This document shows, in pieces, positions 8,714-17,702 of a DNA stretch of 64,000 nucleotides. Each line of letters begins with the position of its first letter. The first letter of the stretch is position 1. The stretch is from Aeromicrobium sp. Leaf350 (GTDB lineage Bacteria > Actinomycetota > Actinomycetes > Propionibacteriales > Nocardioidaceae), in assembly GCF_916858655.1 (NCBI RefSeq), contig NZ_CAKASL010000003.1:496001-560000 (forward strand). The letters are read 5' to 3'. A program made the translations under genes and the position numbers. The notes under the pieces are model-generated. The model was not told the DNA's origin. It did not search any database and saw nothing but the letters and a program-made list of their open reading frames with translations.

Positions 8714-9766
8714 ATGGCCATCATCGAGCTGGAGAACGTCTCCGTGACGTTCCCGCCCCGCAATCGGCGTGGCGAGCCCGTGAACGCAGTCCAGGACGTG
8801 TCGCTGTCGGTGAAGGCCGGCGAGATCGTCGGCATCGTCGGCTACTCCGGCGCGGGCAAGTCCACGCTGCTGCGCGTCGTGAACGCGCTCGAGCGGGCCA
8901 CCGAGGGCCGCGTCGTCGTCGACGGCGTCGACATCACGCGGCTGCGCGAGCGCGACCTCAACGAGGTGCGGCGCACCATCGGCATGATCTTCCAGCAGTT
9001 CAACCTGTTCACCTCGCGCACGGTCTACGGGAACGTCGCCTACCCCCTCGAGGTCGCCGGAAGGTCCAAGACCGAGCAGCGCGAGCGGGTCTCGGAGCTG
9101 CTGCGCTTCGTCGGGCTGTTCGACAAGGCGCTGGCCTACCCCGAGCAGCTCTCGGGCGGGCAGAAGCAGCGCGTCGGCATCGCCCGGGCGCTCGCGGCAG
9201 GGCCGTCGATCCTGCTGGCCGACGAGGCCACGAGTGCGCTCGACCCGGAGACGACGGTCGAGGTGCTCGACCTGCTCAAGCGGGTCAACACCGAGCTCGG
9301 TGTCACGGTCCTGGTGATCACGCACGAGATGGAGGTCGTCAAGACGATCGCCGACCGCATCGTCGTGATGGAGGAGGGGGGCATCGTCGAGAGCGGCAGC
9401 GCCTTCGAGATCTTCTCGGCGCCGCGGCACGCCGCCACCCGGCGCTTCGTGCGCACGATCGTCGACGACGTGCCGCAGGAGCACGAGCTCGAGCAGCTGC
9501 GCCGGCGCCACCCCGGTCGGCTGGTCACGCTCTCCTTCAAGGAGGACGCGGCGACGCAGTCGCAGGTCTTCGCGGAGATCGTCCGCGCCGGCATCGAGCT
9601 CGAGCTGGTCTACGGAGGGCTCGAGGACGTGCGGGGTCGCAGCTTCGGCCACCTCACGCTCGAGCTGCGCGGCGACACGGCTGCGGTGGACGCCGTCGTC
9701 GCGCGGGTCGGTGAGCTCGTCCCGCTCACCGACCTCGGCACGGGTGAGGGAGGGGTGGCCCGATGA
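8714..9766 (+). CDS. metN: Methionine ABC transporter ATP-binding protein
   Basis: A 350-residue ATPase of the methionine uptake family. Walker A (GYSGAGKST, residues about 42-50), signature LSGGQKQR (about 146), Walker B (ILLADEAT, about 166) and the switch His (ITHEM) are intact. The C-terminal 85 residues form the NIL domain, which in MetN binds methionine and inhibits transport when the cell is full. The start is the ATG at 8714, six bases after GGAGG; an upstream in-frame GTG at 8693 lacks a ribosome site. It overlaps metI by four bases (ATGA). Confidence 0.94.
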   Translation: MAIIELENVSVTFPPRNRRGEPVNAVQDVSLSVKAGEIVGIVGYSGAGKSTLLRVVNALERATEGRVVVDGVDITRLRERDLNEVRRTIGMIFQQFNLFTSRTVYGNVAYPLEVAGRSKTEQRERVSELLRFVGLFDKALAYPEQLSGGQKQRVGIARALAAGPSILLADEATSALDPETTVEVLDLLKRVNTELGVTVLVITHEMEVVKTIADRIVVMEEGGIVESGSAFEIFSAPRHAATRRFVRTIVDDVPQEHELEQLRRRHPGRLVTLSFKEDAATQSQVFAEIVRAGIELELVYGGLEDVRGRSFGHLTLELRGDTAAVDAVVARVGELVPLTDLGTGEGGVAR

Positions 9767-10455
9767 GCGCCATCCTCGACGGGCTCCGCGACTTCTTCCA
9801 GCCGGTCATCGACCTCCAGTCGGAGTTCGTCTCGGCCTTCGGCGAGACGCTGTTCCTCGCGGGGTCCGGCCTGGTCGTCGGCGGGTTCCTCGGCCTCGTG
9901 ATCGGCACGGCCCTGTACGTGACCCGGGCGGGCGGCATCGCGCCGAACGCCTTCGCGAGCTTCGTGCTCAACGTGCTGGTCAACTTCTTCCGGCCCATCC
10001 CGTTCATCCTGCTCGCGGTCGCGCTGCAGCCGTTCTCGCGAGCGATCGGGGTCGACGGCATCGGCACGGGCCACGCCGTCGTGGCGATCATCTTCGGCTC
10101 CGCGTTCGGCATCGGCCGCATCGTGGAGCAGAACCTGGTCAGCGTCGATCCCGGCGTGCTCGAGGCCGCCCGGGCCATGGGTGCCTCGCGGTGGCAGGTC
10201 ATCCGCACCGTGCTGCTGCCGGAGGCGTTGGGTCCGCTGATCCTGGGCTTCACGTTCGCGATGGTCGCGATCGTCGACATGACCGCGGTCGTCGGCACGA
10301 TCGGTGCGGGCGGTCTCGGCCAGCTCGCCCTCACCGAGGGCTACCGCCAGTACGAGTCCGTCGTGACCTGGACCGCCGTGGTCATCGTGATCCTCATCGT
10401 CCAGGCCGGGCAGTTCGCCGGCAACGCACTGGCCCGCAAGGTCCTGCGCCGCTGA
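9763..10455 (+). CDS. metI: Methionine ABC transporter permease
   Basis: A 230-residue inner-membrane channel subunit of the methionine-type importer. It has five or six hydrophobic helices and the EAA loop (EAARAMGASRWQVI, residues about 137-150) that docks on MetN. Its ATG overlaps the metN stop by four bases, so the two are translationally coupled. It ends the importer operon and is followed by the repeat cluster at 10461-10565. Confidence 0.93.
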   Translation: MSAILDGLRDFFQPVIDLQSEFVSAFGETLFLAGSGLVVGGFLGLVIGTALYVTRAGGIAPNAFASFVLNVLVNFFRPIPFILLAVALQPFSRAIGVDGIGTGHAVVAIIFGSAFGIGRIVEQNLVSVDPGVLEAARAMGASRWQVIRTVLLPEALGPLILGFTFAMVAIVDMTAVVGTIGAGGLGQLALTEGYRQYESVVTWTAVVIVILIVQAGQFAGNALARKVLRR

Positions 10456-10460
10456 CCCGT

Positions 10461-10565
10461 GGGCGGTGAGTGTTCCACCCTTGCCGGGGCGGGCGGTGAG
10501 TCATCCACCGTACGAGCCTCCAGACGGTGGAACAGTCACCGCGTCAGGTGGAAGACTCACCGCCC
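10461..10565. repeat. Four copies of a 17-19-bp element, two direct then two inverted
   Basis: GGGCGGTGAGTGTTCCACC (10461-10479) and GGGCGGTGAGTCATCCACC (10491-10509) are followed by two copies on the other strand at 10524-10542 and 10547-10565. The last copy, read on the minus strand, differs from each of the first two at one position in 19. The block fills the gap between metI and the next start codon. It can fold into large alternative hairpins, so it may be a terminator, a protein-binding array, or a dispersed repeat family. Confidence 0.8.
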
Positions 10566-11123
10566 ATGACGAGCAGCGCGGCGAAGACCGTCTACACGAC
10601 CGCGACGACCCTCGACGGGTTCATCGCGACCGACGACCACGACCTGGGATGGCTGCTGAGCCGCCGGCTCGACGAGGACAGCCCGTGGTCCCACGACCGG
10701 TTCATGGCCGGGGTCGGAGCGATCGTGATGGGTCGCTCGACCTTCGACTGGGTCGAGCGGCACCGCGCGGAGTCGGGCGACGCGTGGTTCTACACCCAGC
10801 CGTCCTGGGTCATGACGCACCGCGAGCTCGAGGTGCCGGAGGGTGGTGACGTGCGGGTCGCGTCGGGTGACGTGGCCGCGGTGCACGCCGAGATGGTCGA
10901 GGCCGCCGGTGGCCGCGACGTGTGGGTCGTCGGAGGTGGCGGGCTCGCGGCCGCGTTCGCCGCCGCCGGGCTGCTGGACGAGGTGGTCCTGTCGATCGCG
11001 CCGGTGACGATCGGATCGGGCATGCCACTGCTGGACGGGAAGGTCGAGCTCGAGCTGCTCGACTCGGGCGTCAACGGCGAGTTCCTCTGCGCGCGCTACC
11101 AGGTGCTCCCCGCCTCCACGTGA
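10566..11123 (+). CDS. Dihydrofolate reductase / RibD C-terminal-like protein
   Basis: A 185-residue cytoplasmic protein of the DHFR-like RibD C-terminal family (YyaP type). It opens with the YTTATTLDGFIA stretch typical of the group and carries an NADPH-fold Gly-rich segment (VWVVGGGGLAAAF) near residues 119-131. These proteins are probably NADPH-dependent reductases, but most have no known substrate. The chosen start is the ATG at 10566, directly after the last inverted repeat copy; there is no clear ribosome site, and an in-frame start at 10527 would translate through the repeats. Confidence 0.85.
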   Translation: MTSSAAKTVYTTATTLDGFIATDDHDLGWLLSRRLDEDSPWSHDRFMAGVGAIVMGRSTFDWVERHRAESGDAWFYTQPSWVMTHRELEVPEGGDVRVASGDVAAVHAEMVEAAGGRDVWVVGGGGLAAAFAAAGLLDEVVLSIAPVTIGSGMPLLDGKVELELLDSGVNGEFLCARYQVLPAST

Positions 11124-11134
11124 CCCGTGTCACA
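11119..11134. promoter_or_regulatory. CRP/GlxR-like palindrome ahead of the GAF regulator gene
   Basis: CGTGA-N6-TCACA matches the TGTGA-N6-TCACA consensus of CRP and actinobacterial GlxR at nine of ten defined bases; the core GTGAC-CCGT-GTCAC is a perfect palindrome. It lies about 10 bases before the -10-like TACGCT (11143-11148). The aldehyde dehydrogenase gene 2.4 kb away has a matching site. Confidence 0.55.
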
Positions 11135-11154
11135 TGCCGGAGTACGCTTCGCGC

Positions 11155-12444
11155 ATGGGACGCAGCAACGACCTGGCGGTGCCGCCGGGGGCTGACGCCG
11201 AGCAGCTCGCGCGCTACCTGTCGCGCGCCCACGACACGTTCGTCTCCACCGGCCTCGCCGACCCGGCGCTGCGCACCCTCGTGCACGACTCGTGGCAGCG
11301 CAGCCTCGCCGGAGGTGTCGATCCGGAGTACTCGCTCGCCTCGATCGTGCTCGACGACGACCGACTCGAGGAGATCCGGTCGGCCCACCCGCTCGCGATC
11401 GCGATGCCCGTCATCCGTCAGCTCCTCGTGGAGTCCGCCGCGGAGGCCGGCCACCTCGTGGCCGTCAGCGACGCGGTCGGCCAGCTGCTGTGGGTCGAGG
11501 GGTCGCACGACCTGAGGGCCCGGGCCGAGGGCATGCACTTCCTGCCCGGTGCCGACTGGAGCGAGGGCAGCGCCGGTACCAACGCCCCGGGCACGGCACT
11601 CGCGCTCGACCGGCCGGTGCAGATCTTCGGACCCGAGCACCTGTCGCGCAACGTCACGCCGTGGTCGTGCTCGGCGGCTCCGATCCACGACCCCGACACC
11701 GGGGCGGTGCTCGGCGTGCTCGACCTGACCGGCACCGCCGAGGTCGCCACCGTGCAGAGCCTGTCACTCGTGCGCGCCACCGTCGCCGCCGTCGAGGCCG
11801 AGCTGCGGATCCAACGACTCAGCCCGCCCGGACCCACCTCGTCGGTCAGCGGGTCAGGCTGGACGATGCCGTCGCTCGAGGTGCTCGGCACGCGCGGCGC
11901 GACCTTTCGCCACGGCACCACGATGTCGCGGCTCGGCCTGCGGCACAGCGAGCTGCTCCTGCTGCTGACGGAGCGTCCCGAGGGCTGGCGGGCCGGTGAG
12001 CTGGCGGTCGCGCTCAGCGACGACGAGCAGGCCGACGTGACCATCCGCGCCGAGATCTCGCGCCTGCGCAGCGTCCTGGGGCCGGTCGACCTGGTCTCCC
12101 GTCCGTACCGCCTCGACAACGCGGTGGCCACCGACGTCGCCGCGGTGCGCCGCGACCTCGCCGCCGGGCAGCTGCGTCGGGCGGTCGCCGACTACCGGGG
12201 GCCCGTGCTGCCGGAGTCGACCGCGCCGGCCGTCGTCGAGATCCGCGACGCCCTGCACCTGCGGGTGCGCTCCTCGCTGCTGGCCAGCGACGACGCCGAC
12301 GCCATCCTGACCTTCGCCGACACGGCGCACGGGCGCGACGACTTCGAGATCTGGGAGCACGCGCTCGACATCCTGCCCGTCTCGTCGCCGCGCTACGCGC
12401 AGGTCGAGACGCACGTCGCCCGCCTGGACGACTCCCTCGGCTGA
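11155..12444 (+). CDS. GAF-domain transcriptional regulator (AcoR-like N-terminus, winged-helix C-terminus)
   Basis: A 429-residue regulator. Residues about 20-220 resemble the sensor half of AcoR-type activators, with a GAF domain (LVAVSDAVGQLLWVEGS, then GTNAPGTALALDRPV). The sigma-54 AAA+ domain of AcoR is missing; instead residues about 255-330 form a winged helix (GELAVALSDDEQADVTIRAE, ISRLRSVLG). This two-part design is seen beside acetaldehyde dehydrogenase genes in actinobacteria, so it probably controls the aldehyde dehydrogenase at 13581. The ATG at 11155, six bases after TACGCT, is preferred over the in-frame ATG at 11134. Confidence 0.82.
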   Translation: MGRSNDLAVPPGADAEQLARYLSRAHDTFVSTGLADPALRTLVHDSWQRSLAGGVDPEYSLASIVLDDDRLEEIRSAHPLAIAMPVIRQLLVESAAEAGHLVAVSDAVGQLLWVEGSHDLRARAEGMHFLPGADWSEGSAGTNAPGTALALDRPVQIFGPEHLSRNVTPWSCSAAPIHDPDTGAVLGVLDLTGTAEVATVQSLSLVRATVAAVEAELRIQRLSPPGPTSSVSGSGWTMPSLEVLGTRGATFRHGTTMSRLGLRHSELLLLLTERPEGWRAGELAVALSDDEQADVTIRAEISRLRSVLGPVDLVSRPYRLDNAVATDVAAVRRDLAAGQLRRAVADYRGPVLPESTAPAVVEIRDALHLRVRSSLLASDDADAILTFADTAHGRDDFEIWEHALDILPVSSPRYAQVETHVARLDDSLG

Positions 12445-12455
12445 CGCCGTCCGGG

Positions 12456-12941
12456 TCAGGGGGTGAAGGGGAGGGCGCCGGGCCCGGGCCGGGTGCGCAC
12501 GTCGCGGAGCCGGTCGATCTGGTGGCCGTCCTCGCAGACGAGCGCGACGTGGGCCCGAGCGCCACAGCCGGCGTGCTCGACCTCGACCGCGGGTCCGTCG
12601 GCCCCCGAGAGGTGCCGGCCGCCCCAGTCGGCCAGCGCGACCATGACGGGCTGCAGGTCGAAGCCGCGCTGGGTGAGGCGGTACTCGTGGCGCTCGCGGT
12701 CGCCGGGCTCGCGGTAGGCCACGCGCTGCACGATGCCGTGCTCGACGAGCAGGGCGAGGCGGTGGCTGAGCACGGCCCGGGAGAGCCCGCTGTGGCGCTG
12801 CATGAGCTCGAACCGGCGCACGCCGTTGAAGATCTCGCGCAGGACGATCACGGTGCCGGACTCGCCAAGGATGTCCATCGCCCGTCCGACGGGGCAGTTG
12901 TCGGTCGACCAGGCGAGGGCGGCGGGTGCTGACGTGCTCAT
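12456..12941 (-). CDS. HxlR-family winged-helix transcriptional regulator
   Basis: A 161-residue DNA-binding protein of the HxlR family. The N-terminal signature CPVGRAMDILG (Cys16) is followed by the winged helix through about residue 100, with FNGVRRFELMQRH and LSHRLALLVEHGIV as the core helices. The C-terminal 55 residues hold two further cysteines (CGARAHVALVC) that could form a metal or redox site. It is divergent from a PaaI-type thioesterase, and a palindrome overlaps that gene's promoter, so the regulator probably controls the thioesterase and itself. Confidence 0.9.
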   Translation of the reverse strand: MSTSAPAALAWSTDNCPVGRAMDILGESGTVIVLREIFNGVRRFELMQRHSGLSRAVLSHRLALLVEHGIVQRVAYREPGDRERHEYRLTQRGFDLQPVMVALADWGGRHLSGADGPAVEVEHAGCGARAHVALVCEDGHQIDRLRDVRTRPGPGALPFTP

Positions 12942-12954
12942 GTCGCCACTCTAC

Positions 12955-12969
12955 GTCTGTTTGACAGAC
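12955..12969. promoter_or_regulatory. HxlR-type operator candidate over the thioesterase promoter
   Basis: GTCTGT-TTG-ACAGAC is a perfect 6-bp inverted repeat. The -35 TTGACA (12961-12966) lies inside it, 17 bases before the -10-like CACGCT (12984-12989). The thioesterase GTG follows six bases after that -10. A protein bound here would block RNA polymerase. Confidence 0.55.
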
Positions 12970-12995
12970 TCAGCCAGGTCCTGCACGCTGAGATC

Positions 12996-13457
12996 GTGAC
13001 CGAGACCCAGAACGCCGCCGCCCCGAACCTGGCCGAGATGACCGGCTACGAGCAGCTCATGGCGATGCGCGACGGACTGGCTCCGCCGGCCCCGATCTCG
13101 TCGCTCGTCGGCATGATCGACTTCGACGGCGAGGTCGGCGCGATCCGTGTCGCCCTGGTGCCGGAACACCGGCACTACAACCCGCTCGGCACGGTGCACG
13201 GCGGGGTCATCTCGACCCTGCTCGACACGGCCGCGGGGTGCTCCGTGCACTCGACCCTGGCGGTGGGGGAGGGCTACACCTCGCTCGACCTGACGGTGAA
13301 GTTCCTGCGCGCCGTGACCGAGGCGACCGGACGCATCGAGGCCCACGGCAGGGTCCTCCAGCGCGGCCGACGCACGGCCCTGGCCGAGGCCCAGATCCTC
13401 GACGGCGAGGGGCGCCTCGTGGCGCACGCGACGTCGTCCTGCCTGATCTTCAGCTGA
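12996..13457 (+). CDS. PaaI-family hot-dog thioesterase
   Basis: A 153-residue cytoplasmic hot-dog fold protein of the PaaI type, which hydrolyses aromatic or short acyl-CoA esters. The family signature is clear: NPLGTVHGGVISTLLDTAAG, with the Asn, His-Gly-Gly and Asp of the active site, then YTSLDLTVKFLR. The GTG start is six bases after CACGCT, so a leaderless message is likely. It is divergent from the HxlR regulator. The natural substrate is not evident. Confidence 0.9.
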   Translation: MTETQNAAAPNLAEMTGYEQLMAMRDGLAPPAPISSLVGMIDFDGEVGAIRVALVPEHRHYNPLGTVHGGVISTLLDTAAGCSVHSTLAVGEGYTSLDLTVKFLRAVTEATGRIEAHGRVLQRGRRTALAEAQILDGEGRLVAHATSSCLIFS

Positions 13458-13518
13458 GGCGGGCGTCCGCTGGGCTGACCTGCGGCGCAACGTTCGGGCA
13501 ACCCGGGAGCAACGACGA

Positions 13519-13534
13519 TGTGACTAGCGTCACG
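13519..13534. promoter_or_regulatory. CRP/GlxR-like palindrome ahead of the aldehyde dehydrogenase gene
   Basis: TGTGA-N6-TCACG matches the CRP/GlxR consensus at nine of ten defined bases; GTGAC-TAGC-GTCAC is its perfect core. It is followed by a CGCCACCG/CGGTGGCG hairpin at 13537-13554. The same core lies ahead of the GAF regulator gene. Confidence 0.55.
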
Positions 13535-13536
13535 TC

Positions 13537-13554
13537 CGCCACCGTTCGGTGGCG
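13537..13554 (+). other. 8-bp perfect stem in the aldehyde dehydrogenase leader
   Basis: CGCCACCG and CGGTGGCG are separated by TT, giving a seven- or eight-pair stem 12 bases before the AAGGAG ribosome site. It could modulate translation or mRNA life, or be a binding site for the GAF regulator. Confidence 0.4.
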
Positions 13555-13580
13555 CTCCCGACCCCGAAGGAGTGGTCCGC

Positions 13581-15104
<1,524 letters not shown>

Positions 15105-15122
15105 GCCGACCCACCCCGAACT

Positions 15123-15153
15123 GGTGCACCCCGGCCCCCGGCCGGGGTGCACC
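15123..15153 (+). terminator. 14-bp perfect hairpin between aldehyde dehydrogenase and DUF779 genes
   Basis: GGTGCACCCCGGCC and GGCCGGGGTGCACC are separated by only CCC. The stem is followed by CCTTTCC, a weak T stretch. It may terminate some transcripts after the dehydrogenase gene or protect its mRNA end, lowering DUF779 output. Confidence 0.65.
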
Positions 15154-15191
15154 CCTTTCCCTCCCGACCGCCCACTGACGTAGGAGCCGTG

Positions 15192-15599
15192 ATGACCGTG
15201 GACCGCATCGCCATGACCGACAAGGCCGCCGACCTGCTGCGCGAGCTGCGGGCCTCGCACGGCAAGCCGCTGATGTTCCACCAGTCGGGCGGCTGCTGCG
15301 ACGGTTCCGCCCCGATGTGCTTCACGCAGGGCTTCTACATCGTCGGTCCGACCGACGTGCACCTCGGCGACCTCGACATCGGTCCCGACCCGGAGATCGA
15401 CCCCGCCGGCATCGTCCCGGTGCACATCTCGCGCGAGCAGTTCAACTACTGGTCGCACACCCACATCACGATCGACGTGGTCCCCGGTCGCGGGGCCGGC
15501 TTCTCGATCGAGGGCCCGACCGGCAACCGCTTCATCATCCGGTCGCGCATCTTCACCGACGAGGAAGCCGAGCTGATGGCCGCGGAGCCCGCTCGGTAA
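15192..15599 (+). CDS. DUF779 protein, aldehyde dehydrogenase partner
   Basis: A 135-residue protein of the DUF779 family, which is repeatedly found beside aldehyde dehydrogenases of the ExaC type. A cysteine cluster (SGGCCDGSAPMC, near residues 33-44) and a later WSHTHITIDV stretch with two histidines could bind a metal. Its role is unknown; help with dehydrogenase function or aldehyde sensing are guesses. TAGGAG sits five bases before the ATG at 15192. The hairpin upstream suggests it is expressed at a lower level than the dehydrogenase. Confidence 0.88.
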   Translation: MTVDRIAMTDKAADLLRELRASHGKPLMFHQSGGCCDGSAPMCFTQGFYIVGPTDVHLGDLDIGPDPEIDPAGIVPVHISREQFNYWSHTHITIDVVPGRGAGFSIEGPTGNRFIIRSRIFTDEEAELMAAEPAR

Positions 15600-15649
15600 A
15601 CCGCTGTTACGCTGCTGCGGACCAGGCCCGGCCGTCGTACGGTCGGTGC

Positions 15650-17269
15650 ATGTCGGACGGAACAGGTGGCACCCTCGTGGGCGATGTCGGTTACAAGCTG
15701 AAGGTCTTGCGTCAGATCGGACTTCTCAAGGTCCAGCCGCCGCACCGCCTGCTCAAGGCCGGCATCAAGCTTGCGACCTGGGGTCCGGGTTTCCCGTCCG
15801 CCGCCGGTGCCGCCGCGGCCCGGTTCCCGAACCAGCTCGCGATCATCGACGACGCCGGTGAGATCACCTGGCAGGAGCTCTACGACGAGGTCAACCGCGC
15901 CACCGCGGCCCTCGCCACGAAGGGCATCGGCGCGGGCGACTCGGTCGCGCTGCTGTGCCGCAACCACCGACACATGGTCGTCGCGATGATCGCGCTGATG
16001 CAGCGCGGGGCGAAGGTCCTGCTGCTCAACACGATGGCCAGCTCGTCGCAGCTCGGTGAGCTGACCCGCCGCGAGGGCGCGGGTCTGGCGATCGTCGACC
16101 AGGAGTTCCTGGAGGTCGCCTCCGAGCTCGACCGCGAGCAGATCCTGGTGGCCTGGGAGGACGACGACTCGCACGGTCTGCCGACCCTCGCGAAGCTGGC
16201 CTCGGACGAGTCGTCCAAGCCGCACAAGAAGCCCGAGCGTCCCGGCGGCATCGTGATCTTCACCTCCGGCACCACGGGCCTGCCCAAGGGTGCGAATCGC
16301 AAGGAGCCGGAGAACCTCGACCCGCTCATGACGTTCTTCGGGGCGATCCCGTACTCGGGCAACTCCACCGTCGTGCTGGCGGCCCCGCTGTTCCACTCCT
16401 GGGGCCTGCTGAACTTCGGGTTCGGGCTCTCGACCGTCCCCACCTACGTGCTGCGCCGCAAGTTCAAGCCCGAGCAGGTGCTGGCCGACATCGACACGTA
16501 CAAGGCCGACGTGCTGGTCGTGGTGCCGCTGATGATGCAGCGTCTGGTCGACGCCTCGACGACCGCCGTCGAGAAGAGCGACGTGTCCTCGCTCAAGATC
16601 ACGGCGAGCAGCGGCTCGGCCCTCGCCGGCGACCTCGCCAACCACTTCATGGACCTGTTCACCGACTCGGTCTACAACTTCTACGGCGCCACCGAGACCG
16701 GCTGGGTCTCGATCGCCTCGCCCGAGGACCTGCGTGCCGCGCCTGGCACCGCGGGCCGCGTGCCGTGGCGCACGATCGTCAAGATCCTCGACGCCGACGG
16801 CAAGGAGGTCCCGCAGGGCGAGACCGGCGTGATCCACGTCGGCAACGAGATGCAGTTCGGTGGCTACACCGACGGCAACTCCAAGTCGTTCGCCGACGGC
16901 CTGATGCACTCCGGCGACCTCGGCTACTTCGACGAGGACGGGCGACTCTTCGTGGCCGGCCGCGACGACGACATGATCATCTCCGGCGGCGAGAACGTCT
17001 TCCCGCGCGAGCTCGAGGACGCCCTCATCGAGCACCCCGCCATCACGGACGTCGTCGTGACGGGCATCCCCGACCAGGACTGGGGCCACTGCCTCGCGGC
17101 CTACGTCGTGGTCAAGGACGGTGAGTCGCTCGACCTCGACGAGGTGGTGGCCTACGCCAAGGAGCGGGTGGCCCGCTTCGCCGTGCCGCGCAAGGTGAAG
17201 TTCCTCGACGAGCTGCCCCGCAACCCCACGGGCAAGGTCATGAAGCGCGAGCTCCCCGACTTCGACTGA
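15650..17269 (+). CDS. AMP-dependent acyl-CoA synthetase
   Basis: Activates a carboxylic acid, probably a fatty acid, with ATP and CoA. At 539 residues it has normal family length. The phosphate-binding loop FTSGTTGLPKG lies near residues 204-214, YGATETG near 345, and SGDLGYFDEDGRLFVAGR near 420-438; the C-terminal PTGKVMKR has the catalytic Lys. Residues 1-45 are an extra basic stretch (VGYKLKVLRQIGLL) that may touch the membrane. ATG at 15650 is six bases after TACGGT. It is a single gene; substrate chain length cannot be read. Confidence 0.9.
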   Translation: MSDGTGGTLVGDVGYKLKVLRQIGLLKVQPPHRLLKAGIKLATWGPGFPSAAGAAAARFPNQLAIIDDAGEITWQELYDEVNRATAALATKGIGAGDSVALLCRNHRHMVVAMIALMQRGAKVLLLNTMASSSQLGELTRREGAGLAIVDQEFLEVASELDREQILVAWEDDDSHGLPTLAKLASDESSKPHKKPERPGGIVIFTSGTTGLPKGANRKEPENLDPLMTFFGAIPYSGNSTVVLAAPLFHSWGLLNFGFGLSTVPTYVLRRKFKPEQVLADIDTYKADVLVVVPLMMQRLVDASTTAVEKSDVSSLKITASSGSALAGDLANHFMDLFTDSVYNFYGATETGWVSIASPEDLRAAPGTAGRVPWRTIVKILDADGKEVPQGETGVIHVGNEMQFGGYTDGNSKSFADGLMHSGDLGYFDEDGRLFVAGRDDDMIISGGENVFPRELEDALIEHPAITDVVVTGIPDQDWGHCLAAYVVVKDGESLDLDEVVAYAKERVARFAVPRKVKFLDELPRNPTGKVMKRELPDFD

Positions 17270-17321
17270 CGGACCGCCCGATCGGTCATGCGGGTGACGT
17301 CCCGTGTGGCACGCTGATGCC

Positions 17322-17702
17322 GTGAAGTTCGAGTACGCGCCCGACGTCGACGGCGACCCGGATCCCGGGGAGATCGTCTGGACCTGGGTCCCGTACGAGG
17401 ACGACCCGACGCAGGGCAAGGACCGACCGGTTCTGTTGGTCGGCCGCGACGGCGAGGACCTCCTCGGGCTCATGCTCACGAGCAAGGACCACGACCGCGA
17501 CCTCGAGCAGGAGGCGCAGGCCGGCCGGTACTGGCTCGACGTCGGCACCGGGCCCTGGGACTCCCGTGGCCGCCCGAGCGAGGTGCGCCTGAACCGCCTG
17601 CTCCGCATCGACCCGACCGAGGTCCGCCGGGAGGGTGCGGTGCTCGACGAGCCGCGGTTCGCGACCGTGGTCCGGGCCGCCCGCCAGCACCTCACCTCAT
17701 GA
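17322..17702 (+). CDS. PemK/MazF-like protein without a visible antitoxin
   Basis: A 126-residue protein resembling the actinobacterial PemK-like group. It begins with the typical PDPGEIVWTWVPYED pattern followed by GKDRPVLLVGR, which corresponds to the beta-barrel core of MazF-type RNases. No antitoxin-like reading frame adjoins it. The GTG at 17322, six bases after CACGCT, is preferred to the GTG at 17304. Its stop overlaps the start of the BrkB-like gene (ATGA), so the two are coupled. Whether it still cuts RNA is unknown. Confidence 0.75.
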   Translation: MKFEYAPDVDGDPDPGEIVWTWVPYEDDPTQGKDRPVLLVGRDGEDLLGLMLTSKDHDRDLEQEAQAGRYWLDVGTGPWDSRGRPSEVRLNRLLRIDPTEVRREGAVLDEPRFATVVRAARQHLTS

